Assembly: GCF_000350225.1 (NCBI RefSeq)
Contig: NW_005179203.1
Location: 254,443 to 318,442 of the forward strand
Reading direction: 5' to 3'
DNA from: Chondrus crispus
Taxonomy: Eukaryota; Rhodophyta; Florideophyceae; Gigartinales; Gigartinaceae
DNA length: 64,000 nt
The notes below the pieces were generated by a model. The model was not told where the DNA came from and searched no databases. It worked only from the letters and a program-made list of their open reading frames with translations. Both the position numbers and the translations under genes were made by a program. Below are positions 1 to 8,383 of the stretch, piece by piece (the stretch's first letter is position 1; each line of letters starts with the position of its first letter).

Positions 1-151
1 GCAACGGCGCGATCCTGTTCGCGCCGGGCCCGGACGCCGGCGCGGACGCGTCGGCGCGGTGCGGCTGGTAGTTGGCGGCCGGCGCCGGCGCGGCGGGCGC
101 GCCGTTGGGCGCGCCGCCGGGCGAGGGGGAGAGGGTGGAGGAGGCGGACAT
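1..151 (-). CDS. Probable N-terminus of a GC-rich host gene (partial)
   Basis: Reading the minus strand from the ATG at 151-149 gives 50 open codons running off the window edge. Every codon ends in G or C, which is far more biased than any transposon ORF here. The peptide is rich in Ala, Pro, Ser and Gly (it begins MSASSTLSPSPGG), looks disordered, and has no recognisable domain or clear signal peptide. No function can be given. The start was chosen because it is the first ATG of the biased stretch and the sequence upstream loses the codon pattern. The main alternative is a GC-rich non-coding island. It is the only ordinary gene-like sequence in the window. Confidence 0.4.
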   Translation of the reverse strand, partial: MSASSTLSPSPGGAPNGAPAAPAPAANYQPHRADASAPASGPGANRIAPL

Positions 152-779
152 GCGGCGCGGCGGGGGCGTGCGCGCGGGCGCGAAGTGGCGGCGCGTGGCG
201 GGCGAAGCGCGGAGGACGCACGCGGAGAGGGCGCGGTGAGGGGGCACGGGGCGCAGGGCGGACGGCGGGACGAAGGCGCGCGGGAGGATGCGCGAGAGAG
301 TTGCGATTGAGGGCATTGCGGCGTGGGGCGCGGGGTTTGGTGGGGGAGCGGATGGTGGCTCTCGCGGTAGCGCGGGGGGCCATCGAGGATGCGAGCGAGG
401 CGGTGGCGAGAGGGCTGGGGGAAGGTTGAATTCAAGAGCAATGAGAGGGAGGGGTCGGGAGGGGCGTCTGTGCATACACGTGGCGTGCAGCGGGAGAGGA
501 GGTTGAGAGTACGTTAGACCGCACATGGTGGCTACAGTATCGGGGTCGAGGGGGACATTACAGTGTCAACTGAAGGCGAGGTGCACTCTTTTAGTCCATG
601 CATACACGTGGCGCAAAGTGCCTCCGGACCTTGCGAGAGGCCGTTCAGTCCGTCTGTGGTTCCATCCAGAGACAAGCAAGTAAGGCACACGTAAAATAAG
701 GCACAGCATTACAGCACCTCACTCACTTGAACAATAAAGTCACCGCCGTCCCCCGCTCCCCAGAGGATCGGGGGTATCG
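152..779. other. Upstream region of the GC-rich gene; no gene recognised
   Basis: About 350 bases of very GC-rich DNA give way near 450-530 to sequence of moderate composition. The first part could hold the promoter and 5' UTR of the minus-strand gene. The second may already belong to the copia element, since AGACCGCACA recurs at about 516, 802 and 924. Short ORFs are present but without a recognisable protein. Confidence 0.4.
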
Positions 780-1017
780 GTGTTCCTAGAACCACACCGT
801 CAGACCGCACATCGCGCCCAGCTGTCGACAATTTATGATTTACGGTATCGGTTGTGAGAAATACCTCGTGACGAATGGGGGGAGTATAATAAATTTAGGC
901 GACGCTGAAATGTATTCGTTGTCAGACCGCACAGGACAGTCTGTCCCGCAGGGAACAGACTTATAACGAACGAGCGACGACGAGTAAACGAGGAGTCATC
1001 GGTCTCCTGTTCACACA
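780..1017 (+). repeat. Probable 3' portion of a copia 5' LTR
   Basis: The sequence ends in TTCACACA directly before a copia-type primer-binding site, and it contains a TATA-like element, as expected for the 5' LTR of the truncated copia element downstream. The 5' boundary cannot be fixed because no second LTR copy is in the window; 780 is approximate. Confidence 0.45.
885..893 (+). promoter_or_regulatory. TATA-like box in the copia LTR
   Basis: TATAATAAA lies about 125 bases before the LTR end, where the core promoter of an LTR retrotransposon is expected. Inferred from position only. Confidence 0.35.
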
Positions 1018-1029
1018 GGTTATGGCACC
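1018..1029 (+). promoter_or_regulatory. Copia primer-binding site (half-tRNA type)
   Basis: GGTTATGGCACC follows the LTR end without a gap. Its first eight bases match the known Drosophila copia PBS, which pairs with the cleaved anticodon region of initiator tRNA-Met. The three copia elements at 26-40 kb also have GGTTATG at this place. Confidence 0.5.
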
Positions 1030-1376
1030 TTCCGCTCCCTTGCATAACTCCACCTTCCCCTCATCGCCAATCAGCAACACAACCCACAACGACACGAACA
1101 AACCGATCCCTCCCCCTGCAGAGAAGCCCCAGGCTAAATCTCACTCCCCCTCTTACATACATACCCCCACAATCTCATCCAACACAGAGAACCAACACGA
1201 CAAACATCACGACAAATCACCAGACAAACGACACAACAAATCCCACACCGACAACCAATACGACACACCTCAAGACAATTCACAGGACAAACGACACAAC
1301 ACATCACACAACATACACGACGACAAACACCGCAACACAAATACAAGACATCAACGCAAACCAAGACATATTCACC

Positions 1377-3165
1377 ATGAACAAACGACCTTACATTCCA
1401 TGCCTAGATCCCACGAATTACAGACCATGGATCGTCGCTACACGAGCGGCAGCACACAATATCAACGCCATCGACCACATAACAAGCAACCCCAACCCCC
1501 CACAACACGACACCGACCTTGCAACATTCAAAAGAACAAAAACTACCTACTCGGCAAGTTAATCACGTCAATCCCCCCTCAGATCGCCAACTTGATCCTC
1601 ACCCCCACTGGCGATCCAACTCCTTACGATCTAATTCAGGCTATCACGTCCCACCTGGACACGACCAACGCTTCAGACCACAAATATCTGACGCAGCTCG
1701 CTGAACAAGCACAATACCTCCCTGATATGACCCTAGAGCAGTACATCTCTGCCCACGAACAAATCCGAACGAAAATGATCGCCGCACGGTACCCAGAGAT
1801 TTCAGACCCCAAAACCACCGTCGAATTCCTCATCGACTGGCTGCGTTTCAACCCGTCCACCGCCACCATCGGTAGTCATCTCATAGCTCTAGATCCTAAA
1901 GACATGAAAGACTTCATACACAAATTCAACCGTTTGACCATGTACAAGCAACCGACGCAACTTCGACCGTCACACATGCACGGCGACGCAGGAGGCCCAA
2001 ATTCAATCAGAATTCAGCACCGGCCCCACAATGGCGCAACCGCACCCCACACCGGTACCTCCCCGTCCCAAAAAATCCATGCCGCTTCCACATGTCCCTC
2101 GGCGTCTCGCGCCCCAGACACAAGGACATCGCATGCAACCACCCCGCACACCCCCGTCACCGTACACGACAACAGTCACGATCACAGCTACCCCACACAG
2201 AACGTGCCGCTCACAGTCACTTTGACTACGCCCACGACAACGGAACGGCCATGGACGACACGGCAAGCGAAGCCCTCGATGACAACTGTACGTACATCCT
2301 CGATTCGGGGGCACATCTTTCTCCTATCGCAAACCTCTCCACCGATCACCACCCACGGCCGATCAATCACAACACAAAAACTGCCACTAGCCAGATCGTG
2401 CAATGCACTCACGCCGGGCAGACGACGATCAAGACGAATAAGGAACACACGCTCAAGGTTCCAGCCGTGGTATCCCCGGACATCACAAGCAACCTCCTAC
2501 CCGTCCGATCCATAGCACAAACCCACGGCAACATCCTCTTCACGCCAAGCGCCGCGTACCTCTTCGACAAGCACTCCCGAGGAAAAATCATCGGCACAGC
2601 CCCATGGAACCCCACCATCAAGGCATATGCATGGACGACAACCCCGCACCTCCAATCCAGAGGAGCGCGCACGATCCCCGCCCCGCGACGCAATCCGAAA
2701 CCCCACACGCCACAGCCAATCCCCCGCCATCCAACCCCAGCCAATCCAACCCACACCACACCACCCCTCACCACAAGTAGAGCACTACCCCCCATTACCA
2801 CACAACGGACATCAAATACACCTTTATTCATACGCTCAACGCCAGCACCACACATCCCACCGATCCCCTGTAAGGCCACGGACCAAATCTTACACCACTG
2901 GCACCTGCGACTGAACCACGCACCCCTACGTACAATCCAAACTATCGCCAAATCGAGAACGATACACGGCCTTCCACCATCCCTCGCCTCAACACGCAGC
3001 CCACTGTCATGCTCCGCATGCGCACACGCAAAGCAGCGACCGGCACGCCATGCCCCCACTCAACATCACTACAGTACAGGTGAATACCTAAGCTCCGATA
3101 CATGCGGCCCCATCCACCCTCGATCCAACCACGGCAATCACCACTTCCTCACGTACTCATATCTT
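1377..3165 (+). pseudogene. Truncated Ty1/copia gag-protease-integrase
   Basis: Pieces of a copia polyprotein lie in three frames. Gag starts at 1377 with a DPTNYRPW motif and switches frame near 1545. It continues as a UBN2-type Gag core to about 1970. The retropepsin lies in a third frame near 2300 with YILDSGAHLSP, which keeps the D-S-G catalytic triplet. The GAG-pre-integrase zinc motif (HWHLRLNH...C..CAHAKQ) begins near 2895, followed by the first integrase aspartate in SSDTCGP. The element then stops near 3165, so most of the integrase, the reverse transcriptase and RNase H are missing. At least two frameshifts make it non-functional. The coding strand is strikingly rich in A and C. Another ATG exists at 1022, just after the PBS, in the later Gag frame. 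Confidence 0.75.
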
Positions 3166-4259
3166 CTGCGTCCAGCAAATCGACAGTTGCGAACGTGAAA
3201 AGAGCGCCAAAGCTCCTACAAAATTTCGCTGGTGTTCACGACGCTCCCGATCAACTTGTTGTCGATCCTCAATCTTCGAAACTAGTTCTGAACCTCATTT
3301 CCCAGTACTGCAAATTCGGAACGCCTCTTGCACTCCGGGATGATGCCATGGGATCTATCGTCCAAGGTCTCAGGATTGTTTATTCAGAACACGGCCACAC
3401 AGGAAACTGGACTATCAACTATACAGCCAACCAAGCGCATGGCAATCCGTTGAACGGAAATCCAGACATTAGCTCTCTGCGCCGTGCGCATAGAGTTAAT
3501 TTGGCCAGATTGGGGAACGTTGCCTTAAAAGCACGCCCTGTAACTGCAGCCATAATTTGTGATCATGCAGAAGGGTTCTGGTTTGCTTTCCCGGAAACAA
3601 AAAGCAGTAATCATGTCAGGGATCACCAACTGCACAAAATCTTAGTTCTCGGTATTCATGTCGGACTGAGATTCGACGAGGTCGGCAAAATCAAGGTTGA
3701 GCACATTTCAGTCACTTCTACAGATGTTGTTCTTACGATTACCGAAGCAATTAAGAACTCTACTGTACAACGAAACTACACACTAGAAGAGTGGCCTGGA
3801 AATAGTGTTTTACGACATTCACTTTACATGGATCCGTTTGTCGCACTTTTCACCTGGCTAGGGATTCGGGGACCGGCTCCAGGGCCGTTGTTTTGCGATA
3901 TCTCAGAAACAAAGGCTGGTCTTAAGCTAATGACGTCCAGATCACTAACTTCCGTGAAGTTTGTAACATTTTTCAGGGATAGGTTGGCTCGAATTGGGAT
4001 TGGGCCTGCAGACTTGGTCATGTACTCAGAGCACTCAATTAAGCGTGAATCGGTACAACTCTATCTCTCACTCGGCCTCCGGGATGATAATATCATGGAG
4101 AAGGTGCAGATGACTGGCCAAAATGCATACATAAACTACTGCTCTGCTTACAACGACTGCTCACCGAAACAGTTGCCCCGTTTTTCAAATGTAGAAGACT
4201 ACATCGCCCACGCAAAACAGGTTTGTAGTGAGACGGGTTCATGGAGATGTGACTCCTGA
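3102..4259 (+). CDS. Tyrosine recombinase (Crypton/DIRS-like), 5'-chimeric
   Basis: An open frame of 385 codons. The first ~20-25 codons lie in the copia fragment in another frame, so recombinase sequence begins near 3165. The C-terminal half has the tyrosine recombinase layout: GLRFDEV with the first catalytic Arg, a lysine hairpin (AIKNSTVQRNYT), the YSEHSIKRESVQLYL box with catalytic His, and TGQNAYINYCSAYN with the nucleophilic Tyr. Such enzymes cut and rejoin DNA through a 3'-phosphotyrosine intermediate and mobilise Cryptons and DIRS elements. No reverse transcriptase lies nearby, which favours a Crypton-like element, though the 5' part is lost. The second Arg position reads Lys-Arg (SIKR). 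The frame is undamaged for over 1 kb, so this part is probably younger than the copia remnant. Confidence 0.7.
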   Translation: MRPHPPSIQPRQSPLPHVLISSASSKSTVANVKRAPKLLQNFAGVHDAPDQLVVDPQSSKLVLNLISQYCKFGTPLALRDDAMGSIVQGLRIVYSEHGHTGNWTINYTANQAHGNPLNGNPDISSLRRAHRVNLARLGNVALKARPVTAAIICDHAEGFWFAFPETKSSNHVRDHQLHKILVLGIHVGLRFDEVGKIKVEHISVTSTDVVLTITEAIKNSTVQRNYTLEEWPGNSVLRHSLYMDPFVALFTWLGIRGPAPGPLFCDISETKAGLKLMTSRSLTSVKFVTFFRDRLARIGIGPADLVMYSEHSIKRESVQLYLSLGLRDDNIMEKVQMTGQNAYINYCSAYNDCSPKQLPRFSNVEDYIAHAKQVCSETGSWRCDS

Positions 4260-4653
4260 GTGTTGAAAACGTTTTTAAGCTCTGTTTTCAGTTCGGCTCT
4301 TTCTGTCTCAGTTAGAAAATCCTAAATCTGCCTGCAAAACATAGACATAGTAGAATAGCTGGCTCGCTAGGGCATCGTGATGGAGAATATGCTTTTTCGC
4401 TCATCACAGTGCCACTTTGCACACCGACCCCCTCGTCCAGTATCTCTTTCTCCAGTGACGAGGGGGCGTTCCAATCCCTTCGTAGCTACTTGGGTGCCAT
4501 ATCCTCATATGCCAAAACAAAACGATGTCCTGTTCTCTTGTACGTGAGAAGCGGAAGAACAAGGAATCTCGATAGTTCTGAGGCACTACTCATGACGCAT
4601 CGTAATCATTTTGCTCAGAATTGTCGTCCTGGCATTCGCTATGAAAACATGTG
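4260..4653. other. Region without a recognised gene
   Basis: The 3' flank of the recombinase ORF up to the family B LTR. It continues at 19143 on the other side of the nested insertions. Short ORFs only, none recognised. Confidence 0.5.
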
Positions 4654-4871
4654 TGTAGTGCAATACGCACCTGAAAAGGGGGGTGAAAAGAAAGGAAAAT
4701 ATTTGGATATGAAAAGTAGTCCGGGTTGGGGCACACACGTGTGAATAACTGCACAGTTTTAATTTTTAATTATTTTATTCTATTTAGTTAATTAGTTGGC
4801 ATTAATTTTGCTGACACTAGATTAGATCTAGGATCTAGCGCCGCGAGCCACTGTAGTGGCTCCGGCGGGGC

Positions 4872-4879
4872 GATATATA
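4872..4879 (+). promoter_or_regulatory. TATA box of the family B LTR
   Basis: ATATATAC occurs in a stretch conserved with the second family B LTR, where its complement lies near 49941-49948. Position and conservation suggest the LTR core promoter. Confidence 0.4.
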
Positions 4880-5126
4880 CCTTAGCCCTCTGACCACCAA
4901 GTCAGTAAAAGTAACCCGAGTTGCCAGAGTTGAATATCGCCTTGGTCAAAGTCCGTCTTTCCCAAGACGCTCCCTTTTACCACAGATTACGTTATCCTTT
5001 GCGCTCGGGGGTTCCGTTTCCTTTTCCTTTATTTCACCTATCCTTTTCTATTTACATCTCTATTTCTATTCCCTTATCTTGTGTTGGTTCCACATTGCCT
5101 GATTGCGATCGGCATTGTGACGACTG

Positions 5127-5131
5127 GAGTC
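5127..5131. repeat. Target-site duplication GAGTC of the family A gypsy element
   Basis: GAGTC directly precedes the LTR at 5132 and is repeated directly after the other LTR at 18499-18503. Five bases is the normal duplication made by gypsy integrases. Confidence 0.9.
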
Positions 5132-5522
5132 TGTAGCATAAACACCCCCAGACGACTGGAGGTGTATGCGCAGTTCGACCTGTAGACCCCGGTTCGGAGA
5201 AGGGATGAAGCGGGCCAACCAGCTACGGAACCGGGCTCGGGCCCGGGTAGCGGTGGTAGAGCGGGAGCGAGCAGGGACGCGCGCACGCACGAGCGGATCG
5301 ACGCCTCGACGCCCCGGAGCAGCACTGGGTGACGTACCAGTGCTGACGGGCGGAGGCGGTTCCGTGCTCGCTCGCGTGCTGCGCGTCCACTCCGGCTCGG
5401 CTCCGACTAAACGCGCGCGAAGGGCGAAGGCGACGTTTAGAATGAGCTGGGTGGACTGACCTTGGCGGTCGGTTGAGGACAAGCCCGTGCTTGTCGCCCC
5501 CGTCCGACGTCGGTCCGCTCCA

Positions 5523-5533
5523 TATTTAATATA
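5523..5533 (-). promoter_or_regulatory. TATA box in the family A 3' LTR
   Basis: The minus strand reads TATATTAAATA, about 280 bases into the LTR. The same sequence is at 18207-18217 in the 5' LTR, where it would drive element transcription. Confidence 0.55.
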
Positions 5534-5551
5534 CAAAACCATCTATCATAA

Positions 5552-5755
5552 CACTACAGTACCGAGGTACTGTAGTGGGCTACTGTAGTGCAGGTCGGCC
5601 TGCACTGTAATACTGTCAGCTATGTCGAGGCTGACAGTACACGTATTACCCGTGGTGCGTGCGCGCTTCGTTCGCGCGTGGTACACGTGTGCACGTGTGC
5701 TGTGGGCACACGTGGACACGCTCGGTGGTACTGTAGAGCGTCGGGCTCTACAGTA
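5552..5755. repeat. Array of perfect hairpins in the family A LTR U3
   Basis: Consecutive perfect inverted repeats: CACTACAGTACC with its complement around a 2-nt loop (5552-5577); AGTGCAGG arms (5587-5606); TACTGTCAGC arms (5611-5639); CACGTGTGC arms (5692-5714); TACTGTAGAGC arms (5729-5755). The same series is in the other LTR at 18236-18439. They lie just upstream of the TATA box in element orientation. Confidence 0.85.
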
Positions 5756-5817
5756 ACTAAATCAATCTTGATCTAATCTAAAGTGAGTCCCCCAGGGAGG
5801 GGGGTTACGCTACACGG

Positions 5818-5825
5818 CCCCCCCC
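5818..5825 (-). promoter_or_regulatory. Polypurine tract of the family A gypsy element
   Basis: On the minus strand a run of eight G followed by CCG abuts the start of the 3' LTR at 5814, the normal place of the plus-strand primer. Confidence 0.7.
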
Positions 5826-5831
5826 ACAAGT

Positions 5832-5849
5832 GTGAACGTCCGCGTTCAC
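5832..5849. repeat. 18-bp palindromic repeat, copy 1 (LTR side)
   Basis: GTGAACGTCCGCGTTCAC, an 8-bp-scale stem around TCCG, lies just inside the 3' LTR next to the PPT. An identical copy is at 10451-10468 at the end of pol. The two copies bracket the antisense-ORF module. Confidence 0.8.
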
Positions 5850-6115
5850 ATGTGCTTGTAGGGCGACTCGTGCTTCCTTTGACCTGAACCCCTTCTTGGT
5901 ATTCTCATCTCCTCTGCTCCAGTCGTTGCGGGTCCCGTTTCCGGTAGCACGCCGCCGTGTGCGCTCTCGCGTCCCGTCCGCTTCTCCGTTAGCCACGCCG
6001 CTCACTCCGTCCGCACATCGGTGCGACGCCCTCTTTTTCTCCTTTTCTGTACTCGGGGCGCCGCGCTCCCGCTGTCCTGACCCTATTTGCCGGAGGCCTC
6101 GTTGTCGGGGTAATA

Positions 6116-8383
6116 ATGACGTCGCCCTCCGAGGGTCAGTTCGTCGCGTCCGTCGCTACTCCGTCAAGCTCTGTAACCCCATGCCCCTCACAGCCGGGTC
6201 TTTCGTTTCAATCTCCCGGAGGCGCCGCTCCCCTCGAACCGTCGACGGCGGCGGTCGCGGCCCCGGATGAGCACGCTTCGGGTCGTCCCGTGGCAGTTGT
6301 GCGCCCTTGGGTTACTGTACAGCCATTTCAGCGAGCTCGTGTCTCTCGGGAGTCGACGTCTTCTGTCGAGCTGGTTCCCTCGGCGACGGCCCCTCGCCTG
6401 TCCGTCGAGGCGGGCCCCGTCGGGGCTCCTACGGCAGCGCTTCCCGGGGCGACGGGTTCGCACGGGGGATCGGGCAACGGCCCTCGCGTTAGCGAACATC
6501 CTGAGACGCCTCAGTATGTGTCGGGTCAAGGCACCGAAATGGTCGAGGCTCCATCCAAGTGGTTCGGCGCGGCGCTCGAGCGTTCCGCCCCGTTGCCCCT
6601 AGACCGTCTAAGGTTCGCGTGGTGCCGCTATGCCCGTTCTGGAATTACCGTCGGGGAGCTGCTGGCGCGGGAACAACTTCGTCCCGATTTGCTTCGCGTC
6701 CGGAAGGTGTACGAAGCCGGACGCGTGGAGGAGTCCTCGCTCGTCCTGGAGCGCCTCCTGGCCGAAGGTGGCGGTGCGGCGTATCAGATCCCTTCTGCCA
6801 TCCCCTGCGATCGCACGTTCGCGTACAGTCTCGGTGAGGTGGAATACGTGGATCGCATGGCCACGTATCTCTTCCACCGCGAGGGGACGGCCCCTCGAGA
6901 ATTCGTCTTGTCCAACGTGGGGGGTCTGTACGTGAGACCCCGTCCTTTCGCCTATTCGAAGGCGCGCGTCGCTCTACAGAAGTCAGCGTGCTCGCTGATG
7001 AGTCTATACGGCGTTGCCATTGCTCCTCACGATTGGTCGGCGTACCGCCATTCTGAGGAGGAGGACGGGCGTGTTTTCCGCCACGCTTCCTTCGAAGGAG
7101 GCCTGTCCCCTCGCGACTTCCCCCGGCTCCCTGCAGTGATACGGGAGACCCTCCCTTCGTTGGGAGTACATCCGTTGCTCCCGTATGTGCTCAAGCACTT
7201 CGGTGTGGCGTGCTCAAATTATCAACATCCGGCTTATGCAGACTTAATGCACAACGTAGAGAGGGAATGGGCCTGGGCCCTCGGCAACGCTTTCATGAAC
7301 GAGGTATCTATTCACGGACGCGTGTTCGTCCAGCCCCTCGAGGTGCTGGCTTACTTGGGGAGGGTTGCGTGGGACCTCCCCCAGGTCCCCCTACATCCGC
7401 TCGAGCGGAGCACTCAGCATGTGCCGTGGTCGTATTCGTTCACCCTCGTGCTCATGCAACGGGCTAGCGAGGTGAGCGAAATCCAGCATCGGCGCTGGAC
7501 CGATTTGACTACTGGCGAGCGATCCTCCTTCCTCGTATATGACCATCGCGCTGACGCCTTCGTGGCACGCCAAGTGGCGCCGGCGTCCTCGTCAGGGCAC
7601 GTCAGGAGCGGAGGCGGAGTCGGCTCCGCTTCGCGTGAGGCTCGGAAGAAACGGTACCGCGATTTGGACAGTGAGCCCGCTCCCTACACGTCCGCTCGTG
7701 CTGACTCGCTGTTCGAAACTCGTCTCGCCGAGAGCGACTTCGGTCCGGTGGCGAGTCCTCCGGTTCCCCCTGTTCCACCTCTCAATGCGGTGCCGCTGCG
7801 TGAGGCGCCACCGGTGGCGTCCGTACGCCACGCGACTTTGGAGCGAGAGGACGTCAAGGCCGTCCCGTCGTTAGCCCATGCCTTGGGTCGCGCTGCCGAC
7901 CGCCCTTGGCAGGTGGGCAGCCTCCTCGGCACACTCGCGAGCTGGTACTTGGCGCGAAGCGACGAAGCGCGTCGCCTCGAGGCGGGTCGTGCGTCGTCCG
8001 TGTCCGAGTTGCGCCATGCACGCATCCAGTTAGCGGCGTTAAGCGAGTCCTCTGATCGACAAGCGAGCGCGTTGGAGCGGACGACCGCCGAACGTGACCG
8101 GTACCGCCGCGAACGGGACGACCTCCGACGCCTTCGCGTGGAGTCTTCGTCGGCGCCACGCCCGATCATGCGAGATCCTTACGAGCAGTCGGGGTACGAG
8201 GCCGCCGCGGTGGGCAACGTCCCGGCTCCTCAGAGCCGTGTGCATCACTGGACTCGCCATAGTGAGGTGGCGTTGCCCCCACTTGCGGAGCACGCGGCAG
8301 AGCCGCCTCGTCACCCCAGTTACTGTCCCCCTAGCCTTTACGGGTCAGGGGACGCGTCGCCGGCCGACCGTACCAACCACTGA
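6116..8383 (+). CDS. Antisense ORF of the gypsy element, unknown 755-aa protein
   Basis: An intact 755-codon frame on the strand opposite to gag-pol, between pol and the 3' LTR. The start is the ATG at 6116. I do not recognise the protein. Residues 1 to ~145 are Ser/Thr/Pro/Ala-rich and probably disordered. Residues ~146-480 look globular, with many Trp, Tyr and Leu, and contain stretches such as RFAWCRYARSGITVGELL and HPLLPYVLKHFGVACSNY. Residues ~480-600 are again low in complexity. Residues ~615-700 form a likely coiled coil rich in Arg, Glu and Leu (ERDRYRRERDDLRRL). There is no signal peptide or clear membrane segment, so an envelope protein is unlikely. Antisense ORFs beside gag-pol are known in some plant LTR elements, but homology is not evident here. 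Transcription would need its own promoter, perhaps in 5815-6115. Confidence 0.7.
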   Translation: MTSPSEGQFVASVATPSSSVTPCPSQPGLSFQSPGGAAPLEPSTAAVAAPDEHASGRPVAVVRPWVTVQPFQRARVSRESTSSVELVPSATAPRLSVEAGPVGAPTAALPGATGSHGGSGNGPRVSEHPETPQYVSGQGTEMVEAPSKWFGAALERSAPLPLDRLRFAWCRYARSGITVGELLAREQLRPDLLRVRKVYEAGRVEESSLVLERLLAEGGGAAYQIPSAIPCDRTFAYSLGEVEYVDRMATYLFHREGTAPREFVLSNVGGLYVRPRPFAYSKARVALQKSACSLMSLYGVAIAPHDWSAYRHSEEEDGRVFRHASFEGGLSPRDFPRLPAVIRETLPSLGVHPLLPYVLKHFGVACSNYQHPAYADLMHNVEREWAWALGNAFMNEVSIHGRVFVQPLEVLAYLGRVAWDLPQVPLHPLERSTQHVPWSYSFTLVLMQRASEVSEIQHRRWTDLTTGERSSFLVYDHRADAFVARQVAPASSSGHVRSGGGVGSASREARKKRYRDLDSEPAPYTSARADSLFETRLAESDFGPVASPPVPPVPPLNAVPLREAPPVASVRHATLEREDVKAVPSLAHALGRAADRPWQVGSLLGTLASWYLARSDEARRLEAGRASSVSELRHARIQLAALSESSDRQASALERTTAERDRYRRERDDLRRLRVESSSAPRPIMRDPYEQSGYEAAAVGNVPAPQSRVHHWTRHSEVALPPLAEHAAEPPRHPSYCPPSLYGSGDASPADRTNH

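Larger units (their letters stand above)
5132..5814 (-). repeat. 3' LTR of the family A gypsy element
   Basis: A 683-bp repeat, nearly identical to 17816-18498. In element orientation U3 begins at 5814. It carries the hairpin array and then the TATA box, with R and U5 toward 5132. Confidence 0.93.
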
